A stretch of 64,000 bases of DNA from Sepiola atlantica (GCA_963556195.1 OY744525.1:46809648-46873647); one strand, 5' to 3'; positions 10,423-21,672 are shown, counted from the stretch's first letter. Notes: generated by a model not told the origin, from the letters alone. Numbers and translations: made by a program.

Positions 10423-10636
10423 TTATGATTTTTGACTTGTTTTAACGTGGGTGTAGACATTTGTTCTGTGTCTTGTTAGAATCAGATACTCACAAGAGGA
10501 ACCATATGAAGGTTTGCAGCATGTACCGAAGGTGGTGCAATACCTCAGACAGAATTTCGAACACAGTACACCAAACCTACAGTCTGCACCGTAGCCATTG
10601 CACCACCACCACAACTTCCTCGTGCTCCTACTTATC
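10423..10636 (-). CDS. Candidate terminal exon of a small cysteine-rich secreted peptide
   Basis: Function is not recognised. The minus-strand frame ending at stop 10423-10425 contains eight Cys within 37 residues, with spacing C-x6-C-x5-C-x3-C-x3-C-x5-CC-x7-C. It follows a basic 'RSTRK' that could be a propeptide cleavage site, just before 'LWWWC'. There is no ATG upstream in frame before a stop, but a plausible 3' splice site ('gcccttgttag' then G, exon start near 10636) would open the frame. An AATAAA lies about 75 nt past the stop (plus strand TTTATT, 10344-10349). A signal peptide would have to be on an upstream exon beyond 10.7 kb, and none was seen. A chance open frame in repeat DNA remains possible. 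Disulfide-rich peptides such as defensins or knottins share this general look, but no family is claimed. Confidence 0.3.
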
Positions 10637-10819
10637 CTAACAAGGGCATATCATAGAAATTTTCATTTGGTATGCAAATGAACTAATGAGGGTGAAGCAA
10701 ATAAATAAAATAAAGGTGTTTGAGATAAATGATCGAAAATATGATATGTTAATAACTACAATGAATCGAGAGTTGGAAGCTGTCATCAGTGAATTATTTC
10801 ATTCTTTTTATACTAATGG

Positions 10820-11563
10820 TTCACGACTTACCAAGGTCAAAAGTCACTCGAGGATAAGGGTTAGTGAGATTTTCAGTTGGATGATGGAACAGTACTATGA
10901 AAGGATTAAAAAGTATAATAAATTCACTGGACGACATGACAGATATTTGTTGCCGTTGGACTTGAAAACGACCATCTTGCAATTTGTAGGGAAATATTAC
11001 CACGGTAACGTGTTCCACAAGTGGTTAGGACCCCTAACGAATCTTTGTTCATGGAAGTTCTGTTTGAGTTTAGGGACACAGAGGGAGAAAGGAGAGTTCT
11101 TTGCAGTGTCAGTAGCAAGATGAGTTCTTACTGATGAAGGTTTTACGGGGGAAGGAAACCAGAGCTTGAAGCTCAGTTGAGCACTTACCATGGAAATACC
11201 GATAGAGTAGGAAAAGACTAGCAACGGCTCTTCTTTGAGAAAGAGGCTGCAGGGAAAAGAATCTCCCACTAGATTACAAAATCGATTTTGTGTTCTTTAA
11301 AAGCCAAAAAGAATGCTCTGGGCAGCATCCCCAAACGTGGCAGCAGTACTCTATCTTGGGCCGAATCTGATTTTATACAGGTCGAGGATTGCATCAGAAG
11401 TCAGGTACTTTCTAGAGCGCAAGAATGATCCAACCATTTTTCTAGTGACTTTATCAATGGATTTGATGTAAGTCTTCCATTCTTTATGTATGTGTAGACT
11501 AGTACAACATTCACTTGAGAATGGAATTACCCCCCAAAAAAATGGTAAATGGAACATATTCAT
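10820..11563 (-). mobile_element. LINE ORF2 C-terminal region (CR1/Jockey-like group)
   Basis: Minus-strand frames give 'WKTYIKSIDKVTRKMVGSFL', 'AILDLYKIRFGP', then 'RTQNRFCNLVGDSF' and 'LWNTLPW', in that order. This matches the post-RT region of APE-type LINEs (usual motifs 'LYKSxIRPCMEYCSHVWGG', 'HRRxVASLSLFYRY', 'LWNSLP'). Frameshifts separate the pieces. The plus-strand 145-codon frame at 10686-11123 is the antisense of this element and not a gene. Related fragments are at 23180, 26690, 41335, 45820, 54690 and 57428. Confidence 0.85.
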
Positions 11564-12189
11564 TTATGTTTATACAATTTAACAGAAACGGAAATTCTTA
11601 AGAGGAATTTTGTACCAGCGTTGAATGCGAGTGTGTAAAAAATAATATTAAAAACAGTATTTTTCACATAAGGCTAGTGTAAGCAGAGAAGTAGAAAATT
11701 CTATTAGAAATTAAAGAGTAGAATAAAGGCTACGTGTCAGGATATAACGTCATGGAAGAAAGTTCAAAGTGAGACGTGGTGAAGTCTTTCGCTTTCGCAG
11801 TGAATGCTTCTATCGCTTTTTTTCGAAGCTGTCTTTGTTAGTGCCCACCCCTATCCCTGAAGAGTGCGGAATAGGAAGGTTACACAATATGCAACTTTAT
11901 GTAAAAAAACATCAAAGAGCATGATGTCATTGAGTAAATATGTTGTTGGCGTTTTTTTTATTTGTTATATTATTACAGACATAAAGAGAAAAAAGAAAAA
12001 GATCAGTATCTCTGTGACGACCACCACTACTCTTTTAAAGAGACGTCACTATCCATTGAGTTGTCAGCAAGAAGATTATGGGCCATCTGGTGAGGTCAAA
12101 GGGATTTGGCCATTGAACGTTACAAACAATTTAGTAGCGCCACGTAATGTTAACATTAATTCAATCTGCGATCAAAATCTTACTTCAAA
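11564..12189. other. Unassigned stretch
   Basis: A 109-codon plus-strand frame (11864-12193) lacks any recognisable domain and is Lys/Thr/Ser rich. No repeat was recognised. Probably non-coding. Confidence 0.45.
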
Positions 12190-12335
12190 CTGAAGCAAGA
12201 CAGATATACGAACATGCTATTCGTAAGAGGTGCAATCCATCGGTTGGTGTGTCTGACAGATAAACAAACATGCTATTTTAAAGAGGCAATATCCATCGGT
12301 TGAGGTGTCTAACAGATACACGAACATGCTATTTT
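12190..12335 (+). repeat. Tandem repeat, about 63-bp unit, 2.3 copies
   Basis: Units carry 'acgaacatgctatt', 'gaggtgcaatccatcggttg' and 'gtgtctgacagata'. The array directly abuts the left arm of the foldback at 12339. Confidence 0.85.
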
Positions 12336-12338
12336 GGC

Positions 12339-12713
12339 GCTCTTGTATAAGCAGTAACCGATCTGAGGGAGATAACTCTACTTTTCTTAGCCGCCGCTAT
12401 TCCGAATTCGCTTATACTTTGGCAAGGGAGATAACTGTGTTTATCGCAGCATGAAAGAAAATAACTTTTCTTTTTATGTTTATATAAAGTGTATACAATT
12501 TGTTGCATGTAAATAAAAGCGCTTAAAAGTTATTTTGAACGGGTTAGCGTTAGGGTTTAGGGTTAGGGTTTTCATGCATTTCAAAACCATAACACGATTT
12601 TTTATTAATAAACAAAGTTATCTCCCTTGCCAAAGTATAAACGAATTCGGAATAGCGGTAGCTAAGAAAAGTAGAGTTATCTCCCTCAGATCGGTTACTG
12701 CTTATACAAGAGC
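12339..12713. mobile_element. Foldback (MITE-like) element with telomere-like loop
   Basis: Left arm 12339-12443 and right arm 12611-12713 are inverted copies of about 104 bp: 'gctcttgtataagcagtaac', 'gagggagataactctac', 'gaattcg..ttatactttgg', 'caagggagataact'. The loop (12444-12610) contains imperfect TTAGGG repeats at 12541-12570. No transposase and no clear target duplication were identified. The outer end is sharp: homology begins at gctcttg. Confidence 0.9.
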
Positions 12714-13472
12714 ATCGCTATTTTTAACCCATATACCGGCCAATGAATAGCAACCCTTATACAGTTGATTGGATGCGTCCATTTAACCTGCACGTTTTTT
12801 GGGGTGGGGGGCAGGCATGAATGTACTTGATGTAAGGAGCTAATAATAATTTTTTAAAAAGGGAGAGGAAGATAAAATCACTTCAAGACGAACCAAGCCT
12901 GAAAGAAATCCCACCACCAGCGTTCGATCCCTTGGACTCCAAACAGGCTAGCCAATAAAAGCTCAATAGGGAAAGAAGTGTTTACAAGGCTAGCTGATAG
13001 AAATGTCTACCCCCTTAGCAATGAAAATGTCATTTCAAACATAAGCATAAGAGACTGACAGACAAAGCTTCGATCATATATGCGAGGACGCATTTAGAAA
13101 TCCAAGCAATCCTGAGATATTTATAACAGCTGTTCAATTTCTATGGGCTCTGTCAGAGATTACACGAATCTAATTATATACACAAAAACACATAATAGTT
13201 GATTGTTGAAATAGCAGTGAATATTTATACCATTCTGGTTAAAACAGAAAATAAACATGTGTTTGTCAGGCCGCAGGCACAATTTATGAAGTTGGATTAC
13301 TTCAGTTCAAGTTAATCAGGTTATACCTATATGAATTAAGTAAGAAATAATAGATTTCAAATCCGACACTATTTTTTTTTTTCAAATAAACGTTGCTTTT
13401 CAAAATATACTTGTTTTAACCCAAGAAATTATATCCTTCACTCTATAATAAAGACCAATGTGTGTTTATTTA
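12714..13472. other. Unassigned AT-rich stretch
   Basis: No gene or confident repeat. A phrase near 12920 ('agcgttcgatcccttgg') resembles a tRNA box B in isolation, but no box A or tRNA fold accompanies it. Confidence 0.45.
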
Positions 13473-14070
13473 TCTATATAAAGTTAGTTACGTTTATATG
13501 TTTATATATTAGTATGTACAGGATTCACGCTTAAACTAATTAACCAATCATTATGAATTTTGGAACACAGCTGCTAAGCGTAAGTGGTCCAAATGTGAGC
13601 TATATTTAGTTTTATGCAAAGGGGATAAAAAGGGGATGGAAGCCCTTTGTGAAAATTAAGATACCTTCGAGTTTTGTGAAATTTTTACAGATACTAAACA
13701 TCAATTAATAAACATTTCCAAAATTTCAATTTCTTTGGAGTATTTTAAATCTTTTTTAGGGAGCATAATATGGGCACAACCTCTCATTTGAAAATTCGGA
13801 TATTTCAGATTTGCATTAAATTTGATCGATAGTCATTAAACACCAATTAAACGAGACACCCTGAATTTCAATTTCTTCTTAAGAGTCCTCAAACTTAAGC
13901 CTTAAATTTTACACATTTTCTAGAATCAAAATTAGAACAAGGATTCGAGGCATAAGGGTTAGTATCATTATATTTTGATTTTAATCTCCATAAGAAGACA
14001 TGCAAGTGGTGCAGAACTGTTCTGTTTGAGATATTAATTGTACCCGGCCTGGGACGGGTATTCTTCCAGA
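13473..14070 (+). mobile_element. Non-autonomous Helitron-like element, copy A
   Basis: Copy of a roughly 580-600-bp family also at 28411, 39755 and 49866 (plus) and 38163 (minus). It begins near TCTATATAAAGTTAG and ends with a short hairpin ACCCGGCCTGGGACGGGT (14042-14059), a few bases before 'attcttccaga'. Other copies end CTAG or CTAA at the same place. A 3' hairpin followed by CTRR without terminal inverted repeats or target duplication is the signature of Helitrons. No Rep/helicase coding is present. Confidence 0.65.
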
Positions 14071-14126
14071 ATATAATTATATATATATATATATATATGA
14101 GAAAGGAAGGATGAGAGTAATCCGAC

Positions 14127-14393
14127 GTAATGGGAAACGAAAAAGGAAAAACCAAGAGATATTTTTTTTTTATATATTCATCAACGTTTCGTCTTTATTT
14201 GTAAAACTTCCTCAGGATGATAATTTTAAAAAAAATGTCATGCAAGTACATCGACCCATCATGTCTACCCAATATTTCGATGTACTTGCATGACATTTTT
14301 CTTAAAATTATCATCCTGAGGAAGTCTTACAAATAAAAACGAAACCTTGAATATAAAAAAAATATCTCTTGGTTTTTCCTTTTTCATTTCCCA

Positions 14394-14397
<4 letters not shown>
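14127..14397. mobile_element. Foldback of about 125-bp arms
   Basis: Arms 14127-14253 and 14277-14397 are near-perfect inverted copies ('aaggaaaaaccaagagat', 'atcaacgtttcg', 'cttcctcaggatgat', 'catgcaagtacatcga') around a 23-bp spacer. A third, direct partial copy lies at 14497-14610 beyond a (TA)n tract. The family is unknown; Penelope-type flanking sequence is possible but unproven. Confidence 0.9.
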
Positions 14398-14460
<63 letters not shown>

Positions 14461-14842
14461 CATGAACAAAGATGGGAATAAAATGTTCTGACAATGAAAA
14501 TTGAAAAAGGAAAACCAAAAAATATTTATGTATTCATCAACGTTTCGTCTTTATTGTAAGACTTCCTCAGGATGACTTGTCTAAAAAAAACAAAAAAAAC
14601 ATACAAGTACAAATTTGTTTTGCATCACATCTGATTTCCTTGCTCAAAATCGGCCACTGCTCTGAGTTATATACATATATAGATATATATATACATATAT
14701 ATATATATATAGATATAGAGATATATATATATAGATATAGAGATATATATATATAGATATAGAGATATATATATATAGATATATAGATATATAGATATAT
14801 ATATATATATAGATATATAGATATATATATATATATATATAT

Positions 14843-14875
<33 letters not shown>

Positions 14876-14984
14876 TATATATCTATATATATATATATAT
14901 AGATATATAGATATATAGATATATATATATAGATATATATATATAGATATATATAGATATATATATAGATATATATATATATAG

Positions 14985-15026
<42 letters not shown>

Positions 15027-15027
15027 A
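14397..15027. repeat. (TA)n, partial foldback arm, then complex (TA/ATAG)n-(GA)n microsatellite
   Basis: (TA)n at 14397-14456; a third copy of the neighbouring foldback arm at 14497-14610; then 14665-15000 is an interrupted (ATAG)/(TA) tract ending in (GA)n at about 14997-15024. Strand slippage has evidently amplified 'agatatatata' blocks. Confidence 0.95.
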
Positions 15028-15950
15028 ATGGTAGTTTGCTTGAAGCATTGCTGGAATAGTAGTAGTATGTTTAAGAAGTCTGAGGGAAATGCAGAGTGCC
15101 GGGTAGGTTGTAAGCTGGAAAGAACAAAAATAATAAATCGAAGTGGAACTTACTATTTATTTTTTCTTAAAATCTTACATAACAGCATATGTGGTGTTGG
15201 CTGTTTGTGTGTTGTCCGGATGATTATTAAAAATCATTTATTTAATATTTCGGGGAAATCTTCCATTTGCTAAAAATAAACACCAAAGGAAAAATCCCTC
15301 TGTGTAGAGAATTCACCAAAATGGATGCCAGAGAGTAGGGTTGAGGCAAACCAGTCCTGCAGAGAATAGAAATTAATAAATTTTAAAATCATGTTTTGTA
15401 GTGTTCAAAAATATGTGTGTAATATTAGATAAATGATAGGTATTGTATGGTGATTAATTAACTGTTAGATTTGATAATATATCTTTTATTTTTTATTTGT
15501 TTCTGCATGTTTTATTTTCGTATTTTTTGTTTTGTTTTTAATATAAATTAATTAATCTCTTTTTTATTATTATAAATTTTACATTTTATTGCTTATATAT
15601 TCAACAAGTATTATTAATTGTGGGTTTCATTAAACTATTTTATCGAATTAATGTAATATGTTACTTATTATAGGATCATAAATTTAGTTTAGGCTTAATT
15701 AAATCTAATTAAATTGGTGTTTTAACCGTAAGACAGTGTAAGGGGAATAACTATGCCTGTTACTAAATTGGGTCTTGAATGTAAATTGATTTATAGATTC
15801 AGTCAGTAGAGGTCTGTGTATTAAGTTATATTATTTATATAACTGTATTATTGTTTATTTCTTTTTTTTCTCTTGTTTTTTATTTATTCTTTTTTTTTTC
15901 TATATTTGTATATTATTTGTACACATTTTATATGTATTTAGATGTGGGTA
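15028..15950. other. Unassigned AT/T-rich stretch
   Basis: No gene. An 81-codon frame at 15028-15273 has no recognisable domain. Several T-rich runs lie at 15480-15900. Confidence 0.45.
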
Positions 15951-16524
15951 ATAGGGGGCAAGTTGTTAAATTAATTAATAATGCCAGGGTATGAGGTGAA
16001 TTATTTTGGTGGGATAGTAAGAGTAGGTCAATTATAGTTTTTGGTTGTTAGGGGTTGTTATTCGCATGTGACTGAAAGTGTGTTGAGATAGATGTGTGTA
16101 TGACGAGTGGCCTACATGATTATTTGGGTGTGTGGTGGTGGTGGTAGTAGTGGATGGCTTAATATAGAAGTTAAGTAATGATGAAATTGAGAGGGGGAGT
16201 GAAATGGTGAAATTGGAATATAATGAGTGTTAGATATAAGGGTTGGTTAATGGGTGAGAGGGTAGATTATTATAGAATGAACGGTGAGTGGAGCTCGTGA
16301 CGTTGATTCAGTGAGGGGTTTAATCAGAGATGAGGATCGAATCTGATTCTTAGGTCCCTAATGTTTCTGATAGAGTCAAGGATAGAGATGTGAATTTCAT
16401 GTTGACTAGTGTGGCATAGGGTTGTGTGCTTGTGGAATGAGGATATACGGGCATTCATATGTTTTTTGATACATAGGTGTAGCGGTCTTGTTGCGCAACA
16501 AATTCTACATAGGAACCACAACAA
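15951..16524 (-). mobile_element. GIY-YIG endonuclease fragment of a retroelement, minus strand
   Basis: The minus-strand frame 16324-16524 reads 'TRPLHLCIKKHM', then 'SSFHKHTTLCH' and 'HISILDSIRNIRDLRIR'. These fit the C-terminal part of GIY-YIG nuclease domains carried by Penelope-like and some LINE elements (usual 'YIGxTxRPLxxRIxEH'). The domain's own YIG codons are changed on this strand. Downstream (15951-16320) the strand is C/A-rich, probably element 3' UTR. The same domain is duplicated inverted at 16508-16585. Confidence 0.65.
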
Positions 16525-16585
16525 GACCGCTACACCTACACATCAAACAGCATATGAACGCCCGTGTATCACAAATGGATAGGTA
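16508..16585 (+). mobile_element. Inverted partial GIY-YIG fragment
   Basis: Plus-strand codons give 'FYIGTTTRPLHLHIKQHMNA', an intact YIG motif followed by the same residues found on the opposite strand at 16440-16495. The two pieces form an inverted pair of about 50 bp arms with a short spacer (about 16494-16519), so one element copy is folded back on itself. Confidence 0.75.
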
Positions 16586-17120
16586 AAGCAAAAAATTGTT
16601 TTTGACAAATGTCCCAAGTGTATTTTTTTTTAAATGATGTCGGTAACACTAATTTGTTTTATGAAATTTGTGGATAAAATTGTATTAATGCGGGTTAGTT
16701 CGCAAATAATTTGTTGTTTGATTTTTTTGTGGTTGTGTTTTTTTTCATATTTATTGTGAAAATATAAAAAATTAAGAGTAGAAATTAGCGACTGTCAGGC
16801 AAAAAGAAACTCTTAACCCTAACCCTAACAACTAACTGTAAATCCTGGTGGAAACTACTCTTTTTTCCCTTTTCGGTCCGTTGGGAGGTTGTTGTTTTGT
16901 CACACAGACTTAGGGTTGTTGGTAGGTTTAAGGGAGGTTATGTTCTGTAAGAAACCGATAATAAAAGCAAACATTGTTTATTAAAACTCTTGTACAAGTC
17001 GACAGCGGCTTTGTTGCTATTGGCCTGAGCTATAATGCAAATAGGTAAAAAAAATGGATAGTTAAAGCAAGAAATTGTTTTTGATTAATTTTCCAAGTGT
17101 ATTTTTAATAATAATACTTT
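16571..17120 (+). repeat. Direct repeat pair, about 70 bp, and telomere-like motif
   Basis: 'atggataggtaaagcaaaaa' with 'attgtttttga' and 'caagtgtattttt' at 16571-16640 recurs at 17051-17120, 480 bp apart. Between them lies TAACCCTAACCCTAAC (16812-16827), an interstitial match to the (TTAGGG)n telomere repeat on the minus strand. Confidence 0.75.
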
Positions 17121-18175
17121 TTAAATAGTTGTGAATATGGGTCCACCTCTTACAAAAAGAAAAGACGTCTTTAGCGTCATGGTAAAAGTATATAAGTGTT
17201 TGTTTTTGTTTCTGATCTTAAATAGCGTTCGATAATTTTAGAACAGAAAATTAGGTATGACGACGAAATAGTGTAATTGCATGCCAATAGAGATTTGACG
17301 ACTAAGAAGACAAACGTAAGTAACCAAATGGGTAAGTTTAGGCGTAACAGAAGTATTACTAAAAGGCAAAGGTGTCGTTTGTTGTGAAAGATAAGAAAAA
17401 GAATGATAAAAGAAAAAAGGACAAAGAAAGAAAATATGTATCCGCCATATTCGAACTACCAATTTGTATGCTTCTGTTCGTTAATCGTATTCTTGTATTC
17501 TAGAATAGGAATGTATATATGATGGGGAAAGTGTGTAAATAAACACAAATGGAGATATGAAAACACAAATGTAAGTAACCGAATGTACTCGGGAAAGAAA
17601 AGTTATGTTGTTACAGAAATTGTATAAGGAGAAAAAATAGGAAAGAAAATAGAAAATGTATGCAAACAGTAACGAAAAAGGAATGCAGCCGATAACGAAC
17701 AATCAGGTCATTCTGTCAATTCTGAAATGTATAAAACATCTCTGGAATAGCCAATCAGATCGCTGCAAAAACAGAAGGTAGCGACCAGTATTTAGGTTGT
17801 AAATATATAGCAGGAAAGAGTCAATAGTAAGCTAGAAAAATTGAAATAATGACGGCGGTATCAAGACAAAGTATCCTATAAAGATTATTTCCCAGTGTAA
17901 GATGGTGATGGTGGCAATAGATTTTTTCGTGGGAGTAAAAGTTACAGACTTCTTGTATGTACGACTATTTTAGGAGAATCAGGCGAGCTGGAAAAAATGT
18001 ACAAATTACTAAAAGTGAACAAAACAGGCGAATATTTTTCAAGAACATACAAAAAAAATCGGCCTAAAAAGTGAGCATAATCGAATTCTATATATAGCTT
18101 TAATATCTGAATTCATAGGGGAAAATTGACTTTACTTTATTATATAGGTTTTGTCCACTTTTGCAGACATCTATT
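17121..18175. other. Unassigned AT-rich stretch
   Basis: Two segments (about 17300-17440 and 17570-17660) are loosely similar ('gtaagtaaccaaatg', then 'gaaaatatgtat'). No gene; minus-strand frames here are Phe/Tyr/Ser-rich and unconvincing. Confidence 0.45.
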
Positions 18176-18179
18176 ATAC

Positions 18180-18545
18180 TAGAGTCGTGTTAATCAACGT
18201 TTGTTTCCCTAAGACTTTTTCACTATATATTTTTATCACACAAAATACATGTCAAAATTTTCCTTAGTTTTGAGATTGAGTTATGTTTTAAAAGAAATCC
18301 ATTTTAATTATTCTAATTAGCCACTTCTTTTAATTATTCTAATTAGCCACTTCTTTTAATTATTCTAATTAGCCACTTCTTTTAATTAGCCACTTTTTTA
18401 ATTATTCTAATTAGCCACTTTTTTAATTATTCTAATTAGCCACTTTTTTAATTATTCTAATAAGCCACTTTTTTAATTATTCTAATTAGCCACTTTTTTA
18501 ATTATTCTAATTAGCCACTTTTTTAATTATTCTAATTAGCCACTT
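18180..18545 (-). repeat. Repeat D, minus strand, with internal 26-bp minisatellite
   Basis: 18180-18300 is the reverse complement of repeat D (7620-7780). The end of that homology ('attttaattattctaattag') is then amplified at 18297-18545 as about ten units of 26-27 bp, 'cacttttttaattattctaattag' with an early 'cttctttt' variant and one shortened unit. The minisatellite thus arose from repeat D sequence itself. Confidence 0.85.
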
Positions 18546-19080
18546 ATGAGCTTTCTATCCATCACTTTCACCCTCTCTCAATGTATGCTGTTTGACGTGT
18601 TCGTTTTTATTTTACCATTCTCACTTTTGACACTCATTTTCTATTTATTAAGAATCGAACGCAATAAAGAAAGGACAGAATAAAAAGATGGAAATAGTCA
18701 ATTATAAACAATAGGGAATGATATCACCACAATATCAATAGTATTTTATCATTAGCCGGTAAAAGAGATACGGTGATCCGAAAAACTAATTTTGGATTTT
18801 GTCTTTATATTTTTTTTATTTTAAAATGTAACTGGCTTTGCAAACTCACTTTTTCCAGATTCAAAAAAATCTAACCTGAAGTCAATGGGTTCCCCAATAG
18901 GTCACATTTTTTCTAGTATACATGTGAAATATATATATATATATATATATATTTATTTAGGTACAGAAAAATTAGTACAACATTCGTATCGTCGGTTTCA
19001 AGCACAGAAGAACCTAGCCGTCCGGCTCTCTTTAGCTTCTGTTGTCACACACACACTATATATATATATATATATATATA
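18546..19080. other. Unassigned, with (TA)n runs
   Basis: (TA)n at 18930-18950 and 19060-19081. The 88-codon frame across them is a microsatellite artefact. No gene is seen. Confidence 0.5.
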
Positions 19081-19238
19081 TAGTAAGCTATGAAAATATA
19101 TTTATGGCAATTAAGCTACACAGAGGCTCCCGCGTTTCATCCTCGGGGTGAATCTTCAGGGTAAAATTCCCCCCGGGGATGAAACACGGGAGCCTCTGTG
19201 TAGCTTAATTGCGATAAATATATTCTCATAGTTTACTA
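19081..19238. mobile_element. Short foldback, about 74-bp arms
   Basis: Arms 19081-19155 and 19164-19238 are inverted copies ('tagtaagctatgaaaatata', 'caattaagctacacagagg', 'ctcccgcgtttcatcc') with a spacer of about 9 bp. The left arm abuts (TA)n. CpGs are retained in 'ctcccgcgtttcatcc', suggesting relative youth. Confidence 0.9.
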
Positions 19239-19343
19239 CCTAGCTCTACTTACGTATCGAGCACTCTTGAAGTAAATACTGAAAATTGATAGATAAAAAA
19301 TTATATCTCCTTATAAAATTTTATGTGGATACATGAAATACTA

Positions 19344-19376
<33 letters not shown>

Positions 19377-21300
19377 GTTTGTGTGCGTGTGTTTATGTGT
19401 ATTATCCTCAATCAGGAAGATGCTGACAGCAACAAAAGAACTGGTGTCCCTGTTCAAAGAGATGCAAGCTGTGCTATCAAATGTTTAGGAACTTCATGAG
19501 TAGTCACAGTTCAACATTACTCTTTATAGCTTAATACACTGAACCCTTTGATCATAATCCAGAAGCTGATTCTGCATTTTATTACTCATTATCGATATAT
19601 ACGTATATATAAATAAATAATACAATACCATTGCATTACGTATATCTACGCATTTCGGTGTGTGTAAATAGCTTTCTATATCATCAAAAGCGTTCAGTCC
19701 TTAGAGATACATTGAAAGATGTGGAGGGGGAGTAAGTAGCATATAGTGAGAAATAGGAGGTCGAACAAGTCTCTTTCCCAGCTAGAATTCAGCTAGAATG
19801 GACATCTCAAATAATGCAAGGTCTGAAGAGGCAGAAGTTTGGATATATAATAATGGGGAATTGATACCATGGTCCATCAAGATTTTTTTATCTGGCTGGA
19901 ATTTACTAAAGAAATGAACTGTGAATTCTTGTTGTGTTATATTTTACTACAATGCTGGTCTGTGCCATGCATTGTCAATTAAAAAATGGTGAGCATACAT
20001 GTGTGGCACAGTTGGAGATAACAACAACAGAGGCGATGCAACAGAGAGGCAAATTTCCTCTATGTCTTATGATAGGCTCTTATTTAAACAAAGTATGGTA
20101 AATTCGTACATTTGTATGCTAATTTACCCAAAAGTAAAAATGAGATTCTGATTTAAGGGAGGGAGTGATTACATCGAAACAGCTTGCAAAATTTTGTGGT
20201 AAAAATGTACAAACATTTTATTTTACATACAATTAAATTAGAATTTTGAGTGAGGGGTCAGTTTCTCATATAAATTAAAGTAAAATGATCACCCATTTCC
20301 AGACCACTAGGTGGTAATGATAACCCATTTCCTCACTGGATAGCTTTTTAAGGACATACAGTCAATTTTTTTTTTTAAATAGATAAATTTTGTGAGATGG
20401 CAATATTGAAGCTATGACTAAAGTATGTAGTAAAGGGCTATTTTTAAGATGATCCATGAATAGATTGCATGTAAACAGCCTGTAAAACTTAGCAGTAAAA
20501 AAATACAATTAAATTTGAATGGTGGTGGAAAGAAAGAGTAATTCACATGTATTGATATATAGGAAAGGGTGAAAAAGACATATATATATATATATATATA
20601 TATTTGGAAAGTAATCAAAACAATGTTATTTACTAATTAAATTACATTTAGCTTATACTAGTTTTTGGCCCTCTGTAAGTTTAAGAAATTTAATTTCAAG
20701 TAATATTAATATATACAAGTAGATAAAAGGTTTTAATTTTTTCATGTTTTCTTTAAGTTTCAGTGGAATTTCCATAGGCCCTAAAAATATAAAATATTTC
20801 TGTTTAATGTTGGTTTAAAATTAGTCCTTCGAGCATAAAATGTTATGCCAGACTCGATTGGTTCTTGGATTTTATGCCATATCAACCCTTGCTAGATCAA
20901 TTTATGCCAACAATTGCATGTAAGTTTTGTATGTAAATAGTTTGTAGATTAATTTACTTTAAAGTCTGTAAATGATAAATCCTATTTAGTGCATAGCTGC
21001 TACCACTATGGATCAGAGTTAAATAATAGCTCACCGAACCTCTTAAATTGGGATCTCACTACAGGATGTAGTTTAAGATGAAACATACCCAGGATCAACG
21101 GGGTAGGAAAGAGAGACTTATTCACGTGTTGAACGAGTGAGAAATAGCATTCTATATCAGTTTACTGAGATTGAGAAGCCCATGCATTGACAGTAAAAAA
21201 AAATCCAATGAGAGAAAAGGATAGTACTAAATATTCAGTTGCTTGGAAAATAACTTACATAATGTATTTTCTATTATTTACTGATTAAATTACATATATA
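19239..21300. other. Unassigned AT-rich stretch
   Basis: About 2 kb with (TA)n runs at 19342-19372 and 20580-20602 and no convincing frame. Loosely similar pieces at 20510-20650 and 21095-21295 (both ending 'tactgattaaattacat' or near it) suggest an old internal duplication. Confidence 0.45.
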
Positions 21301-21304
21301 ATAT

Positions 21305-21535
21305 ATACAAGGGTTGGACATTAAGAACGATCTAATTATATTAAATATTCGTCCAGTAATACGATATGAATTAATTTTTATGAGAAGCCCTTTATGCCAG
21401 AACTTGTCAAAGGCTTTAGATATATCAAGTGTTACCGCCTTAGCTTCACCTGACTTGTCTAGTGTATGGTATATGCGTTCAGAGATGGCTTGTAGATTAA
21501 GGGTAGTTAATTCAGGACCACAATAATCATGAATA
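21305..21535 (-). mobile_element. LINE RT fragment
   Basis: The minus strand encodes 'SEACRSYHTLDKSGEA'-like residues, then 'DISKAFDKFWHKGLL' and 'INSYRITGRIFNI', the RT block around catalytic Asp A of Jockey/CR1-type LINEs ('ALDISKAFDKVWHxGLLxKL'). The plus-strand frame 21314-21526 is its antisense. The same family is at 38990-39600. Confidence 0.85.
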
Positions 21536-21635
21536 AAAAAAATGAAACTAACATTTTCGTATTTTCTTTTTCAATTTTTGTAGGAATTTTAAAATTGATG
21601 CAAAATTCACAAGGTGTTTCCATTATTTTGTCTAA

Positions 21636-21672
<37 letters not shown>

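Noticed and set aside
10686..11123. 145-codon plus-strand frame, the longest non-repetitive-looking frame
   Set aside because: It lies antisense to a LINE C-terminus whose motifs read on the minus strand, and its DNA recurs at 26700 and 41335.
16812..16827. Telomere repeats as a chromosome end
   Set aside because: Only about two and a half units, surrounded by ordinary repeats; interstitial.
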